NCBI GenBank assembly: GCA_030621805.1
Contig: JAUXGY010000138.1
Location: 1-5,759, forward strand
Source: Kiritimatiellales bacterium
GTDB taxonomy: Bacteria > Verrucomicrobiota > Kiritimatiellia > Kiritimatiellales > Pontiellaceae
Direction of reading: 5' to 3'
DNA length: 5,759 bases
Shown here: one piece after another, positions 1 to 5,759 of the stretch
Layout: every line of letters begins with the position of its first letter
Numbering within the stretch: the first letter of the stretch is position 1
Translations under genes and position numbers: made by a program
Notes under the pieces: model-generated
What the model was told of the DNA's origin: nothing
Seen by the model: the letters and a program-made list of their open reading frames with translations, nothing else
Databases searched by the model: none

Positions 1-1780
1 CTAGACACCCGTTGCCGAAGAATAGCCCGTGCCGGTTTGCATTGTTGTACGACTCCTGCGCCCAGTAGTATTTGCCATAACCACGCACCATGGCCAACCA
101 CGCTCCCCGCCGGTGCCCCATGAGCCCGGCATAGTTCATGGCGAGGTTGCCATGGGGTGGCGGCTCGGGTGTTGTTTTTTCATCTACATAGATCGCCTTT
201 GTTGCGTCCTGCGGCTTCAGGCGCAGATAGGCGGTAGCAAGCTCCGGGTCAAGCCGACCGTCGGGGTAGCCGCGCCCGGCCTCGGCCATTTTGGCAAAGG
301 TGGATGGATTGAGCGACTGGCGCCCCGGGTGCCGCCCATGCAGCGTCACGGGCAGATCGACCACGTTGGCATAGTAGCGCATGTTCAACAGGGCGCGTTT
401 TACGGCATCGAATGCTTCGCGACTTGGCAGGAACGGCGTGTCGGCCACCCGCAAAAAAGAATCGGCCGTCGAGGCCATGGCACCTCCCGCATAGGCATAG
501 TAGTGGGCGCCGTGATGGTACAAACTTCCGTCGGGTTTTATGGTATCGATGATCTGGCGGTCGTAGGACCGCTTGAAGACCCGCAGGTGCTTAACGATTT
601 CCTCGGGGGTCTCGTGCATCAAGGCAATCTTGAAGAGGTAGCGTACGTTGTTGTAGTGGTGGTCCATGCTACGGCTTGCGCGTCCGTCCTCAAAGATCCG
701 AGCATAGTTATAGTTAAACTTAAGCGTATTGCGGACGCGTTCCAGCCGCCCACTGCGCAAGAGCGGTTCGCGCATGGTGAAGCACGCTTCGCCGTGCGTG
801 CGTCCGATATAGTTGTTCAAACCACCAATGCTACCTTGGGCCACGCCCCCCAATGTCCGAAAATGGTCATCAAGCATGAAATAAAGAGTTTCGAGCCGCG
901 TCGCCAACGCATCATCCCCGGTACGCAACCAGAGGTCAGCGACTCTTTTCATATCGGGGGTCAGCTCCTTCCATGTCGCACTGCGCCCCACGAGGTGGCC
1001 ATCCGCCAGCATTCGAAAATCATATTTATTGCGCAGGTGCTTTTCTAGTTTTTCGACGCTGCCCTCGGCAACACGCCCATCCTTCCGGCGCTTCGGAAGA
1101 AATCGTGCAACGGTCGCCAATTCCGCCGTTGTCGGTTCTGCGAGCAGCTCCCTATGCGGATAGCGGGCGATGTCGTATGGTTTCCACACCTCCATCACTG
1201 GATGTTGCTTATTGCGAAAGTCGAAAGGCTTGTTAACCACCAAGGCATCCAGATAGATCGTCCCGCCTTCGCCCGTAGCCGGAGCCTCGACCACGATGCG
1301 GTCGGTGGCCAGCAGGTTGACCTGGTTTCGTTCCTCGATTCCGGATTTCCAGGAGTAGTGATACGAAATGCGTTGCCAGCCTTCGATATGGAGCGGGTAT
1401 GCGAACGAACCACCTTGCCGATCGCCCGCCATCCACCGAAATACCAGCGACCCGTCGCGCCGCTGCTCGTTGTAGGTTTTGAGTTCGATGGCCGAGCGGG
1501 AGTAGTTTCCATATCCAGTCCACACGCCGATGTCACCTATCGGCCCCGTCCTGATCGTCAACCGGTCGCCCGGCACCCAGTCCCAGCGTAACGAGGATTT
1601 CCCGTCCTGCGCATAGCGCTCGCTGATGGAGAGCCTTCCCTTCGCGGCGTGGATATGCGGAGGCACGTTATCTTCGAACGACTGCAATGCATCCGCCGCC
1701 GGGATCTCCAGCGAGGTTCCCGCTCGCGCGGGAATACCGATCAAACAAACCCCAACTACAAAGAGGAGGAGCAACCTCAC
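1..1780 (-). CDS. Secreted polysaccharide lyase family 8, chondroitin ABC lyase type (3' end cut by window)
   Basis: Endolytic or exolytic beta-elimination of a uronic-acid polysaccharide, probably a glycosaminoglycan such as chondroitin, dermatan or hyaluronan. The frame is open from GTG at 1780 to base 1 (593 residues, no stop). An in-frame TAA at 1805-1807 leaves GTG as the first plausible start; it overlaps the permease stop as GTGA. Residues 1-20 form a signal peptide (hydrophobic run, then PARA|GTS). Residues about 25-183 resemble the N-terminal beta-sandwich of chondroitinase ABC, about 200-545 the alpha-helical toroid, and the central beta-sandwich begins after that. Known Proteus vulgaris catalytic residues H501, Y508, R560 and E653 match H423, Y430, R483 (GRHP) and E576 (WAQESYN), with near-constant offsets of 77-78. 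Characterised enzymes are about 1000 residues, so roughly 350-400 C-terminal residues are missing. The family is well supported; the exact substrate is not. Heparinase-type and alginate-lyase families do not show this residue set. Confidence 0.88.
   Translation of the reverse strand, partial: MRLLLLFVVGVCLIGIPARAGTSLEIPAADALQSFEDNVPPHIHAAKGRLSISERYAQDGKSSLRWDWVPGDRLTIRTGPIGDIGVWTGYGNYSRSAIELKTYNEQRRDGSLVFRWMAGDRQGGSFAYPLHIEGWQRISYHYSWKSGIEERNQVNLLATDRIVVEAPATGEGGTIYLDALVVNKPFDFRNKQHPVMEVWKPYDIARYPHRELLAEPTTAELATVARFLPKRRKDGRVAEGSVEKLEKHLRNKYDFRMLADGHLVGRSATWKELTPDMKRVADLWLRTGDDALATRLETLYFMLDDHFRTLGGVAQGSIGGLNNYIGRTHGEACFTMREPLLRSGRLERVRNTLKFNYNYARIFEDGRASRSMDHHYNNVRYLFKIALMHETPEEIVKHLRVFKRSYDRQIIDTIKPDGSLYHHGAHYYAYAGGAMASTADSFLRVADTPFLPSREAFDAVKRALLNMRYYANVVDLPVTLHGRHPGRQSLNPSTFAKMAEAGRGYPDGRLDPELATAYLRLKPQDATKAIYVDEKTTPEPPPHGNLAMNYAGLMGHRRGAWLAMVRGYGKYYWAQESYNNANRHGLFFGNGCL
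1717..1734 (-). other. GNRA-loop hairpin in the lyase mRNA, early coding region
   Basis: A perfect 7-base-pair inverted repeat, TTCCCGC / GCGGGAA, surrounds four bases. On the transcribed (minus) strand the loop reads GCGA, a GNRA tetraloop, giving a compact stable hairpin about 45-65 bases downstream of the lyase GTG. It lies over the codons for the end of the signal peptide (PARAG). No U-run follows it, so it is not an intrinsic terminator. It may be a chance product of G+C-rich codons, or it may slow ribosomes during export. The structure is visible; any role is inferred. Confidence 0.4.
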
Positions 1781-3270
1781 GACGCAGGATCGGTAATCTC
1801 TTCTTTATTTTTCTCGTCGCGGAAGAGCAGGAAGAATAGCACCAGAATCACGGCGGAGGCCGAAGCGGGATAGACCCAGAAGGCTTTCCACTGTATCTGT
1901 TGCCATTGGGTCAGCGATTTCGCGTTGGCGGCCGCAAAAGCAGCAACCTCGCCTTGGTTCTTAAAGTTCGCTTCCGGGAGTGCGGCCTCCAGCGAGAAGA
2001 CCTTTGCCTCCGTTGCTTTCTGAATGGGCTCAATCATGTTGTTGCCCGCAACAAGATAGTTTTCGGCACCCACGGGATTGGCATCGATCCACTCTTCCAT
2101 CTTCGTATTGTCCGCGCCCCAAGGTGTTCCGGGGAATGGGGTAACGAGCTGACCTTGGATTTTCCCGACCAACTGTGCGCCAATCAGAAGCCCCACGCCC
2201 AGTGTCATCAGAACGAGGAAGCCTTGGGCCTGGCCACGCAGGGCATCGGGCGCTTTTTTATCGGTGTAGATTTGGCCGGTCACAAAGAAGAAGTCGTAGC
2301 AGATTCCGTGGAGAAGAATCCCCACGAGCACCATCCAGGCCACGGGACCCACCGCGCCGAAACTAAACAAACCATAGCGAACCACCCACGCGAGCATGCC
2401 GAGAACGAGCATCTTTTTGACGCCCAGCTTGGCGAAGAAGAGCGGCATGATGATCATGAAGATGATTTCCGACATCTGCCCGAAGGTCATCTTGAAGACG
2501 GGCTCGGCAATTCCAATACCGCCCACAAACGCGGCGGCACTGGCATAGTAGGCGGCCAGCGGAATGCAAATGAGCATGCTGCCGAGCATAAATACCAGGT
2601 AGTTGCGATCCTTGAGCATGGCGAGCGCATCGAGGCAGAGCACATCGCGCACAGCCACTTTTTGGCCTTTCATGGCAGGTGGAGTTGAAGGAAGGGAGAA
2701 GGCATAGAGCCCCATCAACACACAGGCACCACCGGCAAAGGTAAATTGGTGGAAGCTACCTCCCAAGAGCAGCTTCGAAAGCACAATACCCGCCACAATC
2801 CAACCAATGGTTCCAAACACGCGAATGAGCGGAAACTGCTTTTCCTGGTTGGTCATGTTTTTCATGGCGATCGTGTTGGTTAGGCCGAGCGAAGGCATGA
2901 AGCAGATGGCATGGAGCAGCAACAGCGGCATAAAGACGCCTTGGCCATATTGTTCAACCAGCGGAGGAAGTGCCAGAAAGGCTACGCCGCCAAGGATCTG
3001 GAGTACCCCGAGAATACGTTCGGCATTAAAGAACCGGTCGGCCAGCATACCGAGGATGAACGGCGAGATGATTGCTGCCACCGGACACACCGAATAGGCC
3101 CAACCCAGCGTGCTGCCGCCCCAGGTGCTACCATCGAAGGTTCCGGCGCTAACCATGCCGGCGAGGAAGCCGCCCATGGATACATACCACGCCCCCCAAA
3201 TAAAAAACTCGAGGAACATCATAATGGCCAACCGGCCACCAATGAGGGGTGTTTTACTTGATTCACTCAT
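1777..3270 (-). CDS. MFS permease, nucleoside:H+ symporter (NHS) type
   Basis: Inner-membrane transporter of 497 residues, probably proton-coupled import of a sugar, nucleoside or saccharide product. The start FLEFFIWGAWYVSMGGFL (residues 19-36), LADRFF (76-81), LTNTIAMKNM (130-139) and IRVFGTIGWIVAG (149-161) are hallmarks of the nucleoside permease family (NupG/XapB relatives). Hydrophobic segments fall at about 13-35, 57-77, 86-105, 112-135, 151-170, 176-193, 222-245, 262-280, 286-303, 309-331, 348-370 and 466-484, giving twelve helices. A polar stretch of about 95 residues (371-465) separates helices 11 and 12 and should face the periplasm; classic NupG is much shorter (about 420 residues). 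ATG at 3270 overlaps the isomerase stop (ATGA) and has a good Shine-Dalgarno. The family is clear. The substrate is not, since relatives in polysaccharide-degrading bacteria often sit beside sugar enzymes and may not carry nucleosides. Confidence 0.9.
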   Translation of the reverse strand: MSESSKTPLIGGRLAIMMFLEFFIWGAWYVSMGGFLAGMVSAGTFDGSTWGGSTLGWAYSVCPVAAIISPFILGMLADRFFNAERILGVLQILGGVAFLALPPLVEQYGQGVFMPLLLLHAICFMPSLGLTNTIAMKNMTNQEKQFPLIRVFGTIGWIVAGIVLSKLLLGGSFHQFTFAGGACVLMGLYAFSLPSTPPAMKGQKVAVRDVLCLDALAMLKDRNYLVFMLGSMLICIPLAAYYASAAAFVGGIGIAEPVFKMTFGQMSEIIFMIIMPLFFAKLGVKKMLVLGMLAWVVRYGLFSFGAVGPVAWMVLVGILLHGICYDFFFVTGQIYTDKKAPDALRGQAQGFLVLMTLGVGLLIGAQLVGKIQGQLVTPFPGTPWGADNTKMEEWIDANPVGAENYLVAGNNMIEPIQKATEAKVFSLEAALPEANFKNQGEVAAFAAANAKSLTQWQQIQWKAFWVYPASASAVILVLFFLLFRDEKNKEEITDPAS

Positions 3271-4058
3271 GATAGATCTCCTAACCGTTTAACCGCCAAT
3301 TTAATGTCGTCCGCGCGGGTTTCGCCCGCTTCGCGTTCAATCGCCAACGTACCTGAAAAACCAATTTCGTCCAAGGTCTGGATAAATTTCCCGCCCTCCA
3401 CCTCGCCGTCGCCCCATGGGACTTCCGCGCCCCACTCGCCGGGGGTGTTGCTGGCGATTGCGTCTTTAATATGCACATGCTTGATCCATGGCGCCAGCGT
3501 TTTGACGGCTTCGATGGGGTCGCCCTTGCCGTAGAGGATCATGTTGGCCGGATCAAAGTTGACACCCAGTGCCGGGTGGTTGAGATCCTCTAGAAAACCG
3601 CGCAAGTCCTGCGCGGTTTCCTGCCCGGTCTCTAGCAACAGCACCACCTGCTTTTCCAGTGCGGCATCGGCCAGTTCCTTTATGCGGACGCAGAACTTTT
3701 GATAGCCTGCTGCATCGTTATGGTCGATGAATCCGGCGTGGAAGGAGAGCAGGCCAACGCCCGCCTCGGCGGTTTTCATGATGGCATCGAGCACGATGGC
3801 GCGGTTGGTTTCCCAGCAGTCATCCGGCATGATTCCACCGGTTTTGCGGATGCTCTCGAGCGTGGAATAATTCTCCTGCGGAAAGCCGACCATGGCGCAG
3901 GAGATCGTCCATCCGTATAGCGAGATCGCTCCGAAAAATTCCTCGAAGGCCGCCACTTCTAAATGGATATGCGGAATACCCGCATCGAGCATCGTTTGCT
4001 GTACGAGTGAAAGATCGTTGTTTAGCGACCAACTACAAATACCGATTGATTGCTTCAT
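3267..4058 (-). CDS. Sugar phosphate isomerase/epimerase-like TIM barrel
   Basis: Cytoplasmic 263-residue protein of the xylose isomerase-like / AP endonuclease 2 fold (PF01261 type); no signal peptide. It starts with a beta strand (SIGICSWSL). The expected metal-binding carboxylate and histidine positions are visible: E143 (LLLETGQ), D169 (VNFDPANM), H194/H196 (KHVHIKD) and E241 (AIEREAG), with H107 (SFHAG) also in the pocket region. VPWGDGEV (213-220) is the usual loop near the active site. Family members isomerise or epimerise sugars, dehydrate inositol intermediates (IolE), or cleave 3-keto-glycosides. ATG 4058 overlaps the upstream dehydrogenase stop (ATGA), and its own stop overlaps the permease start. 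The pairing with two Gfo/Idh/MocA dehydrogenases suggests it acts on an oxidised (keto) sugar, but the exact reaction cannot be read from sequence. Length is typical of the family and the gene looks intact. Confidence 0.88.
   Translation of the reverse strand: MKQSIGICSWSLNNDLSLVQQTMLDAGIPHIHLEVAAFEEFFGAISLYGWTISCAMVGFPQENYSTLESIRKTGGIMPDDCWETNRAIVLDAIMKTAEAGVGLLSFHAGFIDHNDAAGYQKFCVRIKELADAALEKQVVLLLETGQETAQDLRGFLEDLNHPALGVNFDPANMILYGKGDPIEAVKTLAPWIKHVHIKDAIASNTPGEWGAEVPWGDGEVEGGKFIQTLDEIGFSGTLAIEREAGETRADDIKLAVKRLGDLS
3278..3282 (-). promoter_or_regulatory. Ribosome binding site of the MFS permease
   Basis: AGGAG lies 7 bases before ATG 3270, inside the last codons of the isomerase gene. 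It is the best Shine-Dalgarno in the window and confirms the overlapping ATG as the permease start. Confidence 0.75.
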
Positions 4059-5005
4059 GGTGTTATCGTCTCCAAGGCCATCCGCACCGATTCGCGCGCC
4101 TGCTCTGGCGGGATGATTATTTTCGTGTTTGTTCCGGCCAGCAGGCCGGAAAAGTATTCTATTTCGCCTTTGTACCCATCGCCCGCGGCGACTTCTGGAG
4201 TGAAGGGTTCGCCTTCGGACGGATAGACTTTCAGCGCGGATCCATCAAAAACTAGCGCTGCGGTTTCGAATATGATCTTAAAACTCATCTGGAAGCCGAA
4301 CGATCTTGGCATGGCCCAACTGGCGGTGGCGGTGATGGCGCGTCCATCGCCATAGTCAACCTGCGTTTGGACATGCCCGATGCCGACCGAGCGGATGGTT
4401 GTGGGCGTGCCAAAAAGATATTGGATAAAGTCGAGATCATGGATGTGCAGGTCGAGCGCAATTCCTCCGCTCTTCGCCGGATCGGCAAGCCAGCTATCAT
4501 CGGCCCACGCCGGAGCATCGGTCAGTCGGGAAAAATCGGCCGCGATAACGGATCCGTATTCCCCGCTTTCGACGGCCTTTTTCACCCAGACATATTCCGG
4601 CCAGAAACGAATGCAATGGGCCACCATCAGGTGCTTTCCCGCAGCGGATGCCGCCGCGATCATGGCATCGCAATCCGCCACGCTCAGCGCCATGGGCTTT
4701 TCGCAGAGCACGTGGACACCCGCTTGCAGGCATTGGATGGAAACGGCCTTGTGCAGATGGGTCGGGAGCGCAATGGAAACCACATCGAGGTTTTCATGGG
4801 CAAGCATTTCGGCGACGTCGGTATAGATGGCCACGCCCTCGAGATCGAGTTGGTCGGAGCTTGCATCGATATTACCTTGTTTGGCCGCCCCCGTTATGGG
4901 GTTGGCATCGCATACGGCCACAACATCCGCGCCGTCGACCGCCTGCCAGTTTCGCAAGTGTACTCCGCCCATGAATCCGAGTCCGATGATTCCAACCCGA
5001 ATCAT
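4055..5005 (-). CDS. Gfo/Idh/MocA family NAD(P)-dependent oxidoreductase (short form)
   Basis: Cytoplasmic dehydrogenase of 316 residues, likely oxidising or reducing a sugar or cyclitol hydroxyl. The N-terminal Rossmann fold has VGIIGLGFMG (4-13) with the GxGxxG dinucleotide loop, and VAVCDANP (29-36), where the Asp after the second strand favours NAD over NADP. CEKPMA (101-106) carries the family lysine K103. GGIALDLHIHDLD (180-192) supplies the conserved Asp185 and His189 of the catalytic region, followed by the C-terminal alpha/beta domain. I chose ATG 5005 rather than the TTG at 5026: the ATG begins directly at the first beta strand, overlaps the upstream stop as ATGA, and has GAAGGG 6 bases upstream. 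There is no signal peptide and no break. Relatives include inositol, glucose-fructose and glucoside 3-dehydrogenases, so the substrate is open. Confidence 0.9.
   Translation of the reverse strand: MIRVGIIGLGFMGGVHLRNWQAVDGADVVAVCDANPITGAAKQGNIDASSDQLDLEGVAIYTDVAEMLAHENLDVVSIALPTHLHKAVSIQCLQAGVHVLCEKPMALSVADCDAMIAAASAAGKHLMVAHCIRFWPEYVWVKKAVESGEYGSVIAADFSRLTDAPAWADDSWLADPAKSGGIALDLHIHDLDFIQYLFGTPTTIRSVGIGHVQTQVDYGDGRAITATASWAMPRSFGFQMSFKIIFETAALVFDGSALKVYPSEGEPFTPEVAAGDGYKGEIEYFSGLLAGTNTKIIIPPEQARESVRMALETITP
4070..4073 (-). promoter_or_regulatory. Ribosome binding site of the TIM-barrel isomerase
   Basis: GGAG lies 11 bases upstream of ATG 4058, within the final codons of the preceding dehydrogenase. 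The spacing is slightly long, so re-initiation through the ATGA overlap may contribute as much as direct binding. Confidence 0.5.
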
Positions 5006-5759
5006 GACAAGCCCTTCACTGCCCAACCGTCGCGATAGTCGCTACGGATAAATTCATTCGCTGCGGTTTTGTTGGTGAAGCGTAATTTTTTGGCGTCCCA
5101 TTTCAGGGTCTTGTTCGGGAAGCGCGAGGCCAAGGCACCGAGCAGGACGATTTCCGTCAGCGGCCCGCCGCAGGTGACAAAGTCGGCAATGGGTTTGATG
5201 TCCTCGCCGCGCACGGCCTTGATGAAATCCTGATAGTGGTCGCGTGCCGGGAATTTTGGATAGCGGTAGTCCACGAAATCCTCTAGCGGATAGGGCTTTG
5301 GCAATCCCATATGAGGTGCCAGAAGCGCCCCTTTCGTTCCAATGAAGACACAACCCATACTGGGGACACTGCCTCCAACCTGATCCTGCACCTCTTGCGG
5401 CGGGCGCTCCGCTCCGTCGTACCAAGTGGCCTTGATGGTTTTGCCCTTCGTATATTTTGTGCCGGGAAAAAGATACTCGAACTTTTCGTTGACCGCCCAG
5501 TTGGTTTCGTTAGGCACCCCTCCGACAGACCGAACCGCAAGCGGTGAGCCGATCTTCAGAGCATGGAACATGGGGCTGTAGATGTGGCAACCCATGTCGC
5601 CCAGCGTTCCGGTGCCGAAGTCGAGCCGTTTGCGCCAGTTCCCCGGGTGGTAGTAGCCGCTGATGTAGGGCCGTTTTTTCGCGACACCGCACCACAGATC
5701 CCAATCGAGATTTTCGGGAACCGGATCACTCCGCTCTGGCAACGGATTGGGGTCGCCCC
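5002..5759 (-). CDS. Gfo/Idh/MocA family oxidoreductase, long PVC-type subfamily (5' end cut by window)
   Basis: Only the last 251 residues are present. The frame is open past base 5759, so the N-terminal Rossmann domain with its nucleotide loop and EKP motif, and any Tat or Sec signal, are out of view. Counting from the first full codon at 5757, LDWDLW (17-22), YHPGNWR (36-42) and GTGTLGDMGCH (48-58) match the C-terminal domain of the long Gfo/Idh/MocA proteins abundant in Planctomycetota and Verrucomicrobiota. D54 and H58 fit the family's conserved Asp/His pair. GPLTEIVLLGALASRFPNKTL (residues about 198-218) and the ending RSDYRDGW are also typical. The TTG at 5742 is internal and not a start, since GDPNP precedes it in frame and is normal family sequence. 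The stop overlaps the next gene's ATG. Members are probably sugar oxidoreductases; no specific substrate is supported. Confidence 0.87.
   Translation of the reverse strand, partial: GDPNPLPERSDPVPENLDWDLWCGVAKKRPYISGYYHPGNWRKRLDFGTGTLGDMGCHIYSPMFHALKIGSPLAVRSVGGVPNETNWAVNEKFEYLFPGTKYTKGKTIKATWYDGAERPPQEVQDQVGGSVPSMGCVFIGTKGALLAPHMGLPKPYPLEDFVDYRYPKFPARDHYQDFIKAVRGEDIKPIADFVTCGGPLTEIVLLGALASRFPNKTLKWDAKKLRFTNKTAANEFIRSDYRDGWAVKGLS
5012..5017 (-). promoter_or_regulatory. Ribosome binding site of the short dehydrogenase
   Basis: GAAGGG ends 6 bases before ATG 5005 and lies downstream of the alternative TTG at 5026, so it supports the ATG as the true start. Confidence 0.55.

Noticed and set aside
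29..1048. Open 339-codon frame on the plus strand
   Set aside because: It is antisense to the lyase frame, has no recognisable domain, has a composition rich in His/Val/Arg typical of reverse-strand reading, and the minus-strand frame carries clear PL8 catalytic motifs.
1717..1734. Intrinsic terminator
   Set aside because: The hairpin is inside the coding sequence and has no following U-run on either strand.
1720..1780. Lipoprotein signal with Cys at residue 12 of the lyase
   Set aside because: The residue before Cys is Val, which does not fit a lipobox, and the hydrophobic core before it is too short; the PARA|GTS signal peptidase I site fits better.
1900..2688. Open 262-codon frame on the plus strand, rich in His and Glu
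   Set aside because: It is the reverse-strand shadow of the permease; hydrophobic codons of membrane helices read backwards give charged residues. No ribosome binding site or domain is visible.
5024..5026. TTG as the start of the short dehydrogenase
   Set aside because: It adds seven residues before the first strand, while ATG 5005 has a Shine-Dalgarno and the same ATGA overlap seen at the other junctions.
5740..5742. TTG as the start of the long dehydrogenase
   Set aside because: The frame continues upstream to the window edge with family-typical residues (GDPNP), and starting here would remove the whole nucleotide-binding domain.
5002..5759. GH109 (NAD-dependent alpha-N-acetylgalactosaminidase) for the long Gfo/Idh/MocA protein, tempting because chondroitin contains GalNAc
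   Set aside because: The C-terminal motifs seen (LDWDLW, GTGTLGDMGCH) are those of general PVC-type oxidoreductases, and I could not recognise GH109 signature segments. The decisive N-terminal half is missing.
1..5759. CRISPR array, tRNA/rRNA, insertion sequence, attachment site or long repeat
   Set aside because: I saw no repeated spacer pattern, RNA gene motif, transposase or terminal repeat; the window is covered end to end by the five protein genes.

Overview
The window is a slice through one tightly packed bacterial operon read entirely on the minus strand (transcription runs from high to low coordinates). Five genes fill all 5759 bases. Each of the four junctions is a 4-base stop/start overlap, so there is no intergenic space and no internal promoter or terminator that I can support. 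The first gene runs off the right edge and the last runs off the left edge, so the operon's promoter and terminator lie outside the window.

In order of transcription: (1) the C-terminal 251 residues of a Gfo/Idh/MocA-type oxidoreductase of the longer subfamily common in Planctomycetota, Verrucomicrobiota and Kiritimatiellota; (2) a complete, short Gfo/Idh/MocA NAD(P)-dependent dehydrogenase; (3) a complete sugar-phosphate isomerase/epimerase-like (xylose isomerase-like) TIM barrel; (4) a complete 12-helix major facilitator permease of the nucleoside:H+ symporter type, with a long insert between its last two helices; (5) the N-terminal 593 residues of a secreted polysaccharide lyase of family PL8, chondroitin ABC lyase type. 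Gene 5 has no stop codon inside the window. It was identified by translating the minus strand from 1780 down to 1, which is open throughout, and by matching the His, Tyr, Arg and Glu catalytic residues of chondroitinase ABC at nearly identical spacing.

Taken together, the genes look like a small polysaccharide-use locus. An exported lyase would cut a uronic-acid polysaccharide (a glycosaminoglycan or similar), a permease would bring in small products, and two dehydrogenases plus a metal-dependent TIM barrel would process the sugar in the cytoplasm. The last step could use oxidation followed by elimination or epimerisation. The substrate and the division of labour are inferred, not shown.

The organism is most likely a member of the PVC group (Planctomycetota, Verrucomicrobiota, Kiritimatiellota), probably a polysaccharide degrader. 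This rests on the protein style (the Gfo/Idh/MocA C-terminal type, the nucleoside-permease-like transporter and their pairing with a TIM-barrel isomerase) and on the moderately high G+C. It is an inference, and I cannot name a genus with confidence.
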